From Neolentinus lepideus HHB14362 ss-1 (lineage: Eukaryota > Basidiomycota > Agaricomycetes > Gloeophyllales > Gloeophyllaceae): a DNA stretch of 64,000 nt. Of this stretch, positions 45,721 to 57,671 are shown one piece after another. The stretch covers positions 348,660 through 412,659 of the forward strand of contig KV425563.1 of the NCBI GenBank assembly GCA_001632425.1. Direction: 5' to 3'. The position numbers and the translations under genes are program-made. Under the pieces are notes generated by a model. It did no database searches. It worked only from the letters and a program-made list of their open reading frames with translations, and was not told the DNA's origin. Position 1 is the first letter of the stretch, and the number at the start of each line of letters is the position of its first letter.

Positions 45721-46995
45721 TCACCGCGACGCCCATGGAGCTCGGGTGCCAGTGGCGTTCCAAGGCACTCGCGTTCCGGTACCTCCAGGCCCCGGTCCAG
45801 TAGCCATTCCGTCCGGATGCGGAACGGGGCTGTCGACATCCCATTCAAGAAGGCCACCAAGAGGGATGTGCTGCACCACTACTCGCTTTCCCAGCACCTC
45901 TGCCTGTCACACGCTAGCATGCCGGGGTTCATTATTGCATACCAGATGACCAGCTTACCTCGTACATCTTGAACAAACCGGAGTTTACCTTCCCCCAGTT
46001 GGGTACACCGATTGCGATAGAGTGCAGCTGGGACGAATGTTCGTGGAACGGTCCGTGTTTGACTTGGTGGATCCGTGAGATCTGCATGAAATACAAGTTC
46101 GTGGCGGGAAGCTCCTTTCGTAGGACAGCCGATACGGGAATTTCTTTCTGTTCTGGTGGCAGTTATCAGGACTGCTTTATCACAAGACGACCACCACTCA
46201 CCTCTCAGCTGCGCACTACCAAATATGTACCCAAGAAAACTATAGTCATCAAGGCCCCATACGCCGTGGCTCCCTGCTGGCTCGAGCCGATACACATCCT
46301 GCAGATGCCAGCATAGTCTGAGGTACCGCACAAATAGCAATAGGACAACTTGGCGCTCTTCGTCCACCTCTGGCTGGAGAAAGCGGATCAGAGCAAGGCA
46401 CAGAAGGAAGAGCGCAAAAGAGGTCTCGTGTCCCGTGCCATAGTCCATACGGGTAAAGTGTCCGAAAGAGGTGACAAAGTATGGCTTAATCAAAGGGACC
46501 GAGGGATGGAGATGGAGTGGGAGTAGAGATTCCAGTAGATCGTCTGCTTCCTAATCACGCACGCCGTTAGTTTATCGGCCGAACAAAAGCAGGTCACACG
46601 TACCTCCTCTAGGCGTTTACCCCAAGTCCTGAACGCTAAGTTGCCGAATCTCTGCGGCGTCAGTAGTGGAGGTATCTCGTCTATCCACGAGTCCAACTTG
46701 TCCAAAAGCGCAATGAGCCTGCCTACAGACTGGAACCAGATCAGCGGACGTACATTACCATTATTAACAAGAAACGGACCTGACTGATGGACGGGGGCTG
46801 CCACGGGAGGAATATGCCTACAACAGATTCGTTCAGCCCTTGCAAGAAGATCGCATAGTTGCGGTATCCGCGGGTGTGTTTCCATGTTTCGACATCCTGA
46901 TCGGAGCGGATCTTGAGCACAGGAGGGTGCGCTTGGTGGATGTCGGATACAGATATCTGCCGCAACAAAGGCAGAGGTGTAGTGGTAGCCATCAA
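45721..46995 (-). CDS. PTPA: PP2A phosphatase activator PTPA (Rrd1/Rrd2)
   Basis: A multi-exon minus-strand gene; the stop TGA is at 45723-45721. PTPA is a peptidyl-prolyl isomerase-like activator that loads metal ions into the PP2A catalytic subunit. Conserved blocks in order: HTRGYRNYAIFLQGLNESV, LDSWIDEIPPLLTPQRFGNL, AFRTWGKRLEE, PYFVTSFGHFTRMDYGTGHE with the substrate-site GTGHE, YRLEPAGSHGVWGLDDYSFL and GPFHEHSSQLHSI. Then come VPNWGKVNSGLFKMYEAEVL and VVQHIPLGGLL. A Pro/Gly-rich tail (DGMATGPGPGGTGTRVPW) ends the protein. Two ATG codons sit next to each other at the start (46995 and 46992). The gene is divergent from Ku70, 223 bp away. Confidence 0.95.
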
Positions 46996-47218
46996 AAACT
47001 GTTTGAATAGTCAGCGCACTGCGAGGAAGATGGATAGATCCAACGGTCGCAGAAAAGAGAAGGCGCGAGAGTATCGCAAGTACTATAGCCAGTTAGCCAG
47101 TACAAAGTAATATTCGAATCGCGTCACAAGTCACGTCAGAAAACGCGTGAGTCGTCACTGGACGCGTCCTTTGTGGCCTCGCATTTGTTCATTCCGACAT
47201 TATCGACACCCATTTACC

Positions 47219-50180
47219 ATGGCCCCCTACGACGACTGGAACAGAATCGATGAAGACGACGAGGATGAGCTCCAGGACATCTCCGTAAGCAACTGTCACC
47301 CCCTAAATGCTCCATGCATACCGACTCGTCCATAGTGGCTGGAAGGCAAGCGAGATGTCATCCTGTTCTGCATCGACTGCTCCGAATCCATGCTGGAACT
47401 CCGTAACGACTCCATCTACGAGGATACAAAGACGTGTCATCTGTACTCTGCTCTAGAGGCGGCTATGCAGATCCAGAAGCGCAAGGTCCTCGTCGGCCCG
47501 AACGACTCTGTCGGGATTCTGTTGTTCAACACTGTAAGAGAACAGTGGTTATGAATTAGCATTGCCAAAGCTGATGCCACGATGACTGAAGTCGAGAAGA
47601 AATGAATCGACTAGTCAAGGCTCCGAGATCAAGCGGAACAACTTTGTCTACCAGCCCATAGAGCAAATCAGCGCCCCAAAGGTCTTGGAGCTCATGCAGC
47701 TGCTCGACGGTCTGTTATCCTACACTACAGTCAAACCACCGCTCACACTGATTGAATCCCAAAGCCGCGAGGGACGACCCCGAGTTCCTGCGAACCGAGT
47801 TCCCTCCCCTGTCAGGCAACAAGCGAGTGCCCATGGGCGACGTCTTCACAAGCTGCAACTGGGTCCTCCGCGACGGGTGCGCCATAGTGACTGTCTAAGC
47901 ACGTGTCTCTGACCCCAGCTCGTCTGCCAGTGCACCCAAGACGGCCACGAAGCGGGTGTTCCTGATCACAGACGAAGACGACCCGCACCCCGGTGCAGGC
48001 GGACAGCGGCTGATTACCTCTTCCCAGACTACCCTACTGGTACCCACGCTTGCGCGCGTCTTCTTCTGTAGTGACTGCTGACCTCCAGCGCAGGACTTGA
48101 CGCAAGCGGGGGTCACCGTGGAGCCGTTCTTCATCAGCACAGAAGAGAAGCCGTTCGACACCAGCAAGTTCTATTCCGCAAGTATCTCGTATATCTATCT
48201 ATTTTAGACTGTACACTAACAACTCATACTTTACAGTCAATCCTGCTGCCCACGAACCTCGAAGACACCGACGCCTCGCTCCTGCCCGAGTCGATCTTCA
48301 TAACGCGCATCGAAGACCTGATTGCTCAGATGCGCATCTACGAAGTCCCGAAGCGCTCCATCTTCAACGTGCCCTTCCAGCTCGCGGACGGATTCGTCAT
48401 CGGCGTGAAGGGGTGAGCGTCTGGATCTGGCATGCACCCGGTCCCCAGGTTGAGTTTTTCGTCTGGTGCAGGTACGGCTTGGTGACGGAGCAGAAGAAGG
48501 GGTCGTACAAGTATTTTGTGGATTTGGGGGATAAGATGGGCGTGGCCGGCTCGAAGACGATATACGCGGACATTGTCTGTTCTCCTTCCTAAACGTGTCC
48601 TTCATTCGCTCACTGACCTGTGTCTTTCGTTCTCACTCAGGACGACGACGCGATAGTGGAGGTGCCCAAGGACGAGATCCTGTACGGGATGACGCTCGGA
48701 GCGACCACTGAGCATTACGAGAAAGGCGGGCGCGTCGTCCCCGTCGGTTCACGAGTCAGCACACGATAGTGCCCTCCATCCATCCCTGCTGACCCCGCGT
48801 CCGCAGGTCTTCTACACCGCAGAGGAAGTGAAGAGCTTCCGGTCCATGGGGCTGGAGCCAGGTCAGTAAATATTCCTGCGTCAAAGTAGCAGCTCACTCA
48901 CCAGGAACGGCAGGCATAAAGCTGCTCGGCTTCAAAGACCGCACCGAGCTGCGCTTCGAGGATAACGTGAAGCACAGCACGTTCATCTACCCCGACGAGA
49001 TGGTGCGTCCCCCTCCCTCCACACAACTCTCAGCCCTGACTGAAACCCCATGCAGACGTACTCGGGGAGCAAGCGCACGTTCGGCGCGCTCCTCCGGTCG
49101 ATGCTCGCAAAAGCCAAGATCGGGCTCGCCCTCGCCCTCACGCGGCGCAACGCGCCGCCCGTCTTCTGCGCCCTCCTCCCCCAGGTAAACAAATCCGCAC
49201 CATCTCCTCTCTTCGCGCTAAGGATAATATTTTGGTGTAGGAAGAGAAGCCGGACGAGACGGGCTGGCTCGAGCCGTCCGGGTTCCACCTCGTGCCGCTG
49301 CCGTATGCGGACGACATCAGGGCGGCGCCCATCGACGAGGGGTCTCGCGGTAGGTCGTCTCACATCACATCACAGCGTTTCTTGGGTTGATTTGGTGACA
49401 GCGTCTGGTGAGATCGTGGAGGCGGCGCGGGCGTGGGTACTCAAGCTGGCGGTGAAGAACGGGGCGTACCCGCCGGACGCGTATCCCAACCCCTGTGAGT
49501 GCGAGTCCGAGTCCGCGCGCTTTCGTGCATGAAGATGGAGCCTGGAGACTGATTGGCCGGCAGCGCTCGCGTACCATAACGCGCAGGTGGAGGCGAGCGC
49601 TTTTAGGGAGGAGTGGGACCCCGAGGCGTTTGAGGATCTGACGGTCCCGAAATACGACTTGATTCACAAGGTGCGCACTGCCGCATCTGTGCGGGCGGCT
49701 GATTTGTGTATATGTTTGTCGCAGCGAGCGGGTGCGATGATGAAGGAGTGGAAGATCAGGCTGTTGGATGATGAGTCGTGTGCGATCGTGGTCGCGGGCG
49801 CGGGGGCGAAACGCAAGGCCGTGAGTGATGCTTGATTCCTTGATTCGAGACGGCGGTTTGCTGTTGATGCTGATTGTTTCGCCCCCAACCAACAGGAGAT
49901 CAGCGTCGCGGAAGCGGAAATCCGCGAGAGGTATGATGACGGTACGTTGGGCAAGGTGAGCGGGCATGTATTCGTCAATGCGGTGGTGATGGTGATGAAC
50001 TCGACTCGGGGCAGCTCAAGGTCGATCAGATCAAGGTCTGTTTCTCTGTCGGGATCTTGGCTGACAGAGTGTGATTGTTCTTCCCATTAGGAGTTCCTAA
50101 GAAGTAAAGGGCTGGCGGTGTCGGGAAAGAAGGCGGATTTGATTGATAGGGCTGGGGAGTGGCTCGATGCTCATCCGTGA
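47219..50180 (+). CDS. KU70: Ku70, DNA end-binding subunit for non-homologous end joining
   Basis: A gene with many short exons starting MAPYDDWNRIDEDDEDELQD. The von Willebrand-like N-domain follows: KRDVILFCIDCSESMLEL, ALEAAMQIQKRKVLVGPNDS, VGILLFNT and RVFLITDEDDPHP. The beta-barrel and bridge region includes LTQAGVTVEPFFISTEE, FNVPFQLADGFVIGVKGYGL, FRSMGLEPGTAGIKLLGFK, YSGSKRTFGALLRSML and PPVFCALLPQEEKPDETGW. The C-terminal arm has AYHNAQVEASAFREEWDPE. A SAP domain ends the protein: LKVDQIKEFLRSKGLAVSGK then KADLIDRAGEWLDAHP, stop at 50178-50180. Ku70 pairs with Ku80, encircles double-strand ends and recruits the end-joining machinery. All main domains look intact. Confidence 0.96.
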
Positions 50181-51513
50181 CCGCTGGGATAGTACTTTCT
50201 GCCTTGGCTACGTGTGTCTTGGCTGCTGTTGGATTGTGCCAAGAGGGATGGTCGCCGCTGCGCAACGTGGGTCATCCGTTGAAGCTGGTGCAGACTAGAA
50301 GGTTCTGTGTTCGTCGCTGGGGGTCGTACGATCGTCGGACGGGGGCCTGGTTTGCGGTGGGCGCTAGTGTTATCTGAATCGTCCCCGTGTAACTAGGATC
50401 TGGATATACTAGTACTTGTACATATGCGGTTTCGCTGTGGCCGTCGGTACCTTGAAACTTGTGATTGGGTTGGCAGTGCGTCATTGTTGTTCCTGGTTGC
50501 GTGCAATGTCGTTATTGGGTTGGTCTACGGTGAGGACGCGGGGGTTTGGAATGTCATTGGAATATTCACGACCTCGACCAAGTGACGTCACCGACGACCA
50601 TCTAATCTGACCCATTTGGCAGGTGCATCGCCCGTCCTGGACCCCGTGGCGTTGCCATTTCACCTCTTCACAAGTCCGTTGTATATAGTCCATTGAGACG
50701 CTGATCAGACCTTCTCAGTCCCTCTGCTTCCGTGTTGCCCTCGTATAAACATTGTCTTTGACTGTATGACCCCCGCCTCAGAAATGACAGAGTCAGTGGC
50801 AGGCGGTGCACAAGGTCCGGGGTCCCGGCACCATCGATGTAAATTTGTCGCTCCCGCGCGTTTGTCAGGGTGTCTTCTTGTCGTCGTCCCCGCCAACCGT
50901 CCAGCACCAGCTCTCTGTCCTCGAGAGAGACCCACTGCGCCATCATTACTGACCAGGAGAGGAATAGGGATCTACGTCTCTTGACCCGACCGTGCGTCTT
51001 TTCTGCGATTTGCAGTCAGTTTTAGATGTGCTGATGATTACGTCCTCGAGGCGCGTGTAGGTGGTCGTCTGTTCGAGGTGAGTGTGTTCGAAGGGCAACG
51101 GGGCATTGGTGTGCTGAATGTGGGCAGGTGAACCTCCCTGACAGGACCTACACCCCGCCCATCTTATTACCTAAACTCGTTCATCTTTCTTTTGACTTTC
51201 TCCTTTCCACCACCATCTCGTCTCGTCTCTAAAATCCACCTTCAACTCTTACTCTTACTTCTACCCCAAAACTCTCTTCCTCGCTAAGGGGGCGAGGAAG
51301 CCGCTGCGACTGAGCTAAACCCAACCTAGTCCGCCCGGTTCTCTCCTGACCGCGGCGGGGGGGTCGGTACGACAAACGAACAAACGACAAAACGAGCATC
51401 CCGTGCACTCGCGCGCAATTTGTGATTACTGTTCCACTCGCACACCTCTAGTTGCTCTGGATTCGACAATTACGCTTCCCATTACTACCACCATTGATTC
51501 TCATTCTGACGAC
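50181..51513. other. Spacer and long leader upstream of ornithine decarboxylase
   Basis: No gene recognised in 50181-51100. From about 51160 to 51300 the plus strand is strongly pyrimidine-rich, typical of fungal TATA-less core promoters. I found no ATG between about 51130 and the start codon at 51514, so the leader appears free of upstream reading frames. Confidence 0.5.
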
Positions 51514-53110
51514 ATGTCTCAAGTCCAAGTCATCTCGGCGACCTGTCCCATCGATTTTGGCTTATCCAGCTCTCCTATCCAGGATACCCTTTCCATCTCC
51601 TACCAAGAAAAAAAGCTCTCATGGACGACCGACCTCGTCTCCAACCTCATCTCGACGTCACCCCCTATCACCCGCGGTGTGCACTACGAGAATGCAGCCG
51701 ACGACGACCGCCCGCTCTTCCCGTCGCTGCCGCCCCTCCTGCGCGGGCACCCCTCGACGCACATGCGCAACGGCATCATGCGCGCGTACCGCCTCGCGGC
51801 GGCGAACGTGCCCGACGCGGAGAAGGCGTTCTTCGTCGCGGACCTGAGCGTCGTGTACGCGCAGCACGAGCGGTGGAAGCGGTGTCTGCCCCAGGTGGAG
51901 CCGTTTTACGGTACGCATTTATTTATATATATACTAACGTCGACGTTTACGTATCGTACTTCAGCTGTCAAATGTAACCCGGATCCGTATGTGTTGCGGC
52001 TCCTGGCGGCGCTGGGGACCGGGTTCGACTGTGCGTCTAATGGGGAGATCAACGAGGTGCTGAAGCTGGGGATCGACCCGTCCAGGATCATCTTCGCGAA
52101 CCCGTGCAAGGCCGCGTCGTTCGTGCGCGGCGCGGCCAAGGCCGGCGTGGACCTGATGACGTTCGACAACGCGGACGAGCTGCACAAGGTCGCGCGCGCG
52201 CACCCGGGGGCGCGGCTCGTGGTGCGCATCTTGACGGACGACTCGAAGAGCGTGTGCAGGCTGGGGATCAAGTTCGGCGCCCCGCTTGCGAGTGTGCCCG
52301 GCCTCCTCGCGACGGCGAGGGCGCTCGGGCTGGATGTCGTGGGGGTGAGCTTCCATGTGGGGAGCGGGTGCTACGATGCGCACGCGTTTGTGGACGCGGT
52401 GGCGCGCGCAAGGGCGGCGTTTGATATGGGAAGGGAGGCGGGGTATGTGTTTAGCGTGCTGGATGTTGGCGGGGGGTTTGAGGACGGGAATTTTGAGGAG
52501 ACGGCGGGTGTGCTTGGGGGCGCGCTGGATCTGTATTTTCCGGAGCGGGAGGGAGTGCGGGTTATTGCGGAGCCGGGGCGGTTTTATGTGGCGCGGGCGT
52601 TTAGCCTTGCTGTGAATATTATTGCGCGGCGGGCGGGGGATGGCGGGGAGATGGATGCGGATCAGCCTGCGGTGATGTGTGAGTGTGTTTGCTTTTGGAT
52701 GGTGTGAGGGTGGCTGATGGGATGGGCGGGCAGACTATATCAACGACGGGGTGTACGGCGCGTTCAACTGCATCCTGTTTGACCACCAGCGCGTGCAGCC
52801 GTACGTGCTGTCGCTGGGGGGGTCGTTCCACGTGCCGGAGGCGGCGATGGAGCGGGCGGAGAGGTGCAGCGTGTGGGGGCCGACGTGCGACTCGATTGAC
52901 TGCGTGTGCGCGGAGGTGCGGCTGCCGGGGGCGCTGCAGGTGGGGGACTGGCTGGGGTTTGAGGGGATGGGCGCGTACACGATATGCGCGGCGAGCGGGT
53001 TTAATGGGTTTGAGGTGAGCGCGGTGGTGTACACGTGCGGGGGCGGGCCGGGGGCGGCGGAGGTCCGTGCGGTGCTCGCGGGGTTTGCGGCCAGGGTGGA
53101 CTGTAGGTAG
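51514..53110 (+). CDS. SPE1: Ornithine decarboxylase
   Basis: Three exons (51514-51910, 51965-52678, 52734-53110) give 495 residues. The PLP enzyme converts ornithine to putrescine, the first step of polyamine synthesis. The PLP lysine lies in AVKCNPDPYVLRLLAALG right after the first intron. GTGFDCASNGEINEVLKLG, VGVSFHVGSGC, FSVLDVGGGF and VRVIAEPGRFYVARAF follow. The active-site cysteine, supplied across the dimer interface, is in WGPTCDSIDCV. The start at 51514 (MSQVQVISATCPIDFG) is the first ATG; the frame is open upstream without an ATG. The first intron is 54 nt and has no stop, so failure to splice would insert 18 residues just before the PLP lysine. Codon use is extremely GC-rich. Confidence 0.96.
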
Positions 53111-53625
53111 ATGGGATCGGGGGTGCGCACGTGGCGTCGGGTCCGATGGGAGAAGTTCGGGAGTCCCGTGACGTACGACGTGGGGTTGGCGAATGGTTTA
53201 TGCGGAAAATGAAGATGTGGGTCCAGATGTAATTGATTTCTAGATGTATTTGTGCCACTAGAATGCAATGGAAGTTCTTCGAGGGTTATGGTCGCGGCTC
53301 GGTTCGGTTCGCGCTCAGTGGTTGATATGGCAGGGATCGGGGCTGGATCTCGGGTGGCAGTCTGATCGCCACAGACGATCTCCCCGGGCCGGGCCGGCAG
53401 CCTCGGTGCCTTGAGGGAGTGGCAACGGGATCTGTGCAGGGAACGGGTCTAAGCTTTTCGGAGCGATGCCGTCACGCGTCCCTGTTTTCTAGACTCGACG
53501 CCTGCTCTGCTGTGTTGTGACAGTCCGTGCGATGCGTCCACATGGCCCTGCCCCGCCACCGTCCTTTAGCTTTATTTTGGATGGCCCCGCGGCGTTTGTC
53601 TTCTTCTTCTTCTTCTGCCACTGAC
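53111..53625. other. Spacer between ornithine decarboxylase and the APSES gene
   Basis: 515 bp; contains a short TTC repeat (53602-53616) just before the APSES start. No separate gene. Confidence 0.45.
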
Positions 53626-54832
53626 ATGGACGTGAGTGCGGTTAGTACTGGTGCTTGGACGCGTTGGCTGACCGCGTCGATATATAGGTCGCGTTGCCCC
53701 CCATCAGCGCCGACACGGCAAAGTTTAGACTGTATCCCAGCCAGAGCCACCAGGTGAATACCGCGCGGTATATTACCAGCAACGATGCGCGGGGGTACAT
53801 GTGCGCGGTTCTTGATTTCTTTCTTGGTGGCATGCGAGCAGAGCTGACGCGCCACGGCGGGTAGCCCGGTCTATGAGTACCCGCTGAACGGACAGTGGAT
53901 CATGATGGACATGGACGACGGGTATATCCTGTGGACCGGTATCTGGAAAGGTGCGTAGTCGCTACTTTATTTCGTCGCGTCTTGCTCAGGCGGCTCCCTT
54001 GCACGTTGTAGCGCTGGGCAACTCGAAAGGTAGCTAATAGTGTGTGGTGTATCGTGTACGGAACGCGATGGTAATAGTTGCGATGCAGCGGATATCGTCA
54101 AGATGGTAGAGTCCCAGCCGGACCTCGCCTCGCGCATACGCAGAGTGCGCGGCGGGTACCTCAAGATCCAGGGGACCTGGCTCCCGCACGAAGTCAGTAT
54201 TCTAGCCGTACCTTTCGTCTGATCACCGCTGAATTTGCGCGACATCCAGGTGGCCATCCAACTGTCGCGGAGGTACCGCTCACATCTTTACACGTCCATC
54301 CCACCGCTGACCTTTTTCTCCATGGCAGAGTGGCCTACCCCATCCGCGACGACCTCGTCCCCTTCTTCGGGTGCGCCCCCTCCCTCTCCTCCTCCCCGTC
54401 TCCACCCAGCCCGTATTACAAGGCGCAGACCCCCTCCCCCTCCCCCTATACGCGCCCGAACGTGCTCCCGCAGATATCGCTCCCCCCGCTGCACCACGCG
54501 ACGCGCCCGCACCGTGCGTTCACCCTCCCGCCGATCTCGTCGCTCGACCCCGGGCGCGGCGCGCGCGCGGAGGCTGGGGCGGTGCTCAGGAGGTTAAGGG
54601 AAGATGATATGTGCGTATGATGTTCTCGTTCTCGGCCGCTGTGATTTTTTGTTGAGTGATGGGTTTTAGGCAGAGCTGGGAGTATCCTGATCCTAATTCA
54701 GCTGGGGCGGATTGGAGGAGCACTGGCAACGGCTACTATCATACTAATGAGCGCACGTCCTCGATTTCGGCCCACGCGTTTTCGCGACAATCGAGCTATG
54801 CCGCGATCCCTGTTCATGCTCCCCCACGATAG
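53626..54832 (+). CDS. APSES/KilA-N family transcription factor
   Basis: A multi-exon gene. Exon 1 codes for only MD; an intron with a CTGAC branch point leads to VALPPISADTAKFRLYPSQS. The KilA-N/APSES DNA-binding domain is spread over small exons: PVYEYPLNGQWIMMDMDDGY, ILWTGIWKALGNSK, ADIVKMVESQPDLASRIRRV, RGGYLKIQGTWLPHE, VAIQLSRR and VAYPIRDDLVPFFG. This order matches fungal APSES regulators, nearest in style to Xbp1-type proteins. The rest is Pro/Ser-rich and disordered, ending HAFSRQSSYAAIPVHAPPR. An in-frame ATG further upstream (53542) would add a 28-residue extension and is less likely. Family members control development, cell cycle or stress responses; the target genes are unknown. 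Confidence 0.92.
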
Positions 54833-57596
54833 GTCTCGGCTATCCCTTAGGAAAGTATAATATACTACGTCAACTATCTCTTCTGCTGGCCCCCTCGTCG
54901 CCACCAGCTCGTAACATCTAACCACTTCATGACGCCTATCCGGTTTGCGCGGGTTTCCTGGCATTGGGATCGAGACGGGTTCCCGCGTGCCGTAACGACC
55001 CGGCATACTCGCTAAATTTACTGTATTGTATAGTCCCCGCGGCGGGTAATAGCCCTTGATGGACGTGGATGTAGAATGTGTGTAGATACGGTATTAAACA
55101 ATTCACCCGCGCTCCCGTGTTCTCGGGGCCAAGTTCGAATTCGTGGCGATGTCGTACAGAGATCCCCTTGGCCCCCGCTATCGCCTATCGCAATTCAAAC
55201 GGCCGCGGAAGGTCGAGCGTCGAACGCTCTGATGCCGAGGGTACCTGGGTGAATGAATGTGCTGAATGCTGCGTTATGTAACGGGGCATGAATGCTGGGC
55301 GCCCTCGACCATGTGCACGCGGACAAAGCTCGGTCGGGCTCTGCGTATACGCAGCTCGATCTAGGGTGGCGGGGCACTGGGAGCGCCGCGCTTGCTGGAT
55401 CAAGTGGCGATGGCGATATTAGGAACTTTGCGCGAGTGCGTTGTAGGTGATTTGATACATCATATATCAGAGCTGGCTCCAAGGAAGAGAGAAGAGAGAA
55501 GAGCGACGGAAGGGGATACCCGGTGACTACACTGTGCACATAGATCTGATGTCGAGGAGCCCGGCGCACGATAAGCACCGGGTCCATGTGAAATGAACGG
55601 GCCAAGTACTTGTGCGTATGAAGCTGGTCCGACGGCTGCTGGCTGATAGAGGGGGTGCTGTATCGTCGGAGCCGAAGGCACCTGCCGGATTTCAACTTGG
55701 ACTGGGTATCAACATTATTGGCGGTGTCGAACAGATGCCCGAAAGACAGGGGAGAAGGGGGGTGGCGGCACGGTATTCTCGTCCTCGGCATGCCATACCC
55801 CGTCCGCGAACATCGTCGATTTCGAGGGGCAGACGACGCCGATCAGGATGCCTGTTCCCGTGCAGCTGTCACCTAGTATTAGTGCGTGCTTCCCCAATTT
55901 GCGAGCCCAACGACGAGGGGGTTACCCGGCGTGAGATGATCCAATTCGAGGTCAGGCCCGAGACCGAGAAGCGCGAGCGAGGCACCGCGATGACGAGAGA
56001 CAGCCATGAGATACACGACTCTAAAATGTGAGACCCCTTCGAATTCGAATTTGGGGACGGCTGAAAGTTGAGGCGGCCTAGCAACGGAAGCATTTCCCTG
56101 ACGGTCACGTGGTCAGCACCCCGGACCCGGCGGCTGCGCCATCAGATGTCTCTGACGAACGTATCACTCTTGTAAGATTTTAGAGATGTTATGGATCTCT
56201 TGCACTATTGCTGAGAAGATCGTTCTCGACAGGAGAAGGGAGCTGATCTTCAGGTTGCTCTCATGAAAAACTGGGATGGCACTCAGAAGCTCAAAGGCTA
56301 AGCGCTAAGCGCGACCAATGTCATGGAGCGGCCGCACATATTGCAAACTGAACCCTGTGTACGAGGTGGCAGCGGAATCTGTGCTCTTTTCCGTCCCACT
56401 CTCGGTTCGTGACTGGTAAACAATCAGGTGAGTTTGCGCCATCCTTCTAATCTATGATATAAGACCACAGCTATTGGATCCAGCAGGACGACTATCTGAG
56501 AAGATTCTCTCCGAGGCTGCAGGTGCACCTGTAGCACATGCTCTGTGAAGTAGCGGAACCGGAACTCATTCGTTCCGCTATCCACTCTTGGGAAGTTCGG
56601 CGTCAAAAATGAACCCGCATGAAGACTCGAGAGCAGAGTGTAGACAATCATTCGAGCTTATGCTGATGATTCTGCATTGCACCAATCAGGTCGCTTGTCT
56701 TGCCCGATGTGTAAGAACTGCAGTCTTTCCTTGCGTTCGTCGGTCAAAGGTTTCTCATTTACGTGCACCACAGGAATTCGGTAAGTTAGCAGCTGGCACG
56801 AGACCTCAGCTAAATTGAGACCGCCTCGAGCCCTCATTTAAACCTTCGACTAGAGGTAGGATGATCGGACCTCGATGACTCGTGCCTCAAGGCCTGTTAT
56901 CATGCATTGCAGACACGTGCAGAGTATGGGCAAGCTAACTTAGCAGGCTGCTAACCAGCATCAAAGTCGAACCCTTAGCACCTAGTTCTGGTGAACACTT
57001 GTCCTATTGATTGTGCATGGTGCCGACAAGTAGCTGACACTTGCAAGCTCCGTTATCTCTGCAGCATACTGACAGAGGTGTGTAAATGAAGCACATACTA
57101 GCTGGACGTCGTAGACTAAGAGCTCTGTCCTAGCGTTGGAAAGAACGACTTTCCGCCTGGTCGTGACGATGGAGAAGATCAGGTGGAGACTCATGAGTAT
57201 TGGGCTACCGAGTAGCCTTTCTTCGGAGAACCCGAGGACTATTATTCTCCAATTTGAACTGGACTTTTCGATGTTGCATGCACGCCACCACGATTACCAC
57301 GGCGCGTCTCGTACAAGGTTAAGCTGTCAATCACTCATGGAGAGTCGGAGAATTCGAGAGTTCTGTAAACCTCGCCTCGGGTGCTGTTTTAGGTTCTTTC
57401 CACGGACACACGTGGTGCCCCTGCATAATCAGATGCATCATTTGTCCATTCTGTCAGCACAGATGACACTTGATGGTCATGTAAGATGCTGACGGTTGTA
57501 CTTTGAATTCGTGGTTCATATTTCAATGCTGCTGACAATTCCCGTAGCTCCGAGTCAGCGGAAGACCCATTTGAATGCGGCCGCACTTTCGAGCCA
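54833..57596. other. Gene-poor interval
   Basis: About 2.8 kb. A 198-codon minus-strand frame (55791-55195) has no recognisable domain and overlaps other open frames, so it is left out. No RNA gene or transposon end was seen. Confidence 0.4.
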
Positions 57597-57602
57597 TATA
57601 TA
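57597..57602 (+). promoter_or_regulatory. TATA box of the ECM4-like gene
   Basis: TATATA (context gccatatatac) lies 75 bp upstream of the ATG at 57672. Confidence 0.45.
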
Positions 57603-57671
57603 CAGGATGCAGAAGAACTTTAGGGCCGCCCTACACCCTTGCTTCCGTTCCACGGAGAGTCACCAACACCG

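Noticed and set aside
51403..51513. In-frame upstream extension of ornithine decarboxylase
   Set aside because: It would need a GTG start; the first ATG is at 51514, where the protein begins like other fungal ODCs.
55195..55791. 198-codon open frame on the minus strand
   Set aside because: No recognisable domain, composition typical of a GC-rich accidental frame, overlaps other frames and has no splice support.
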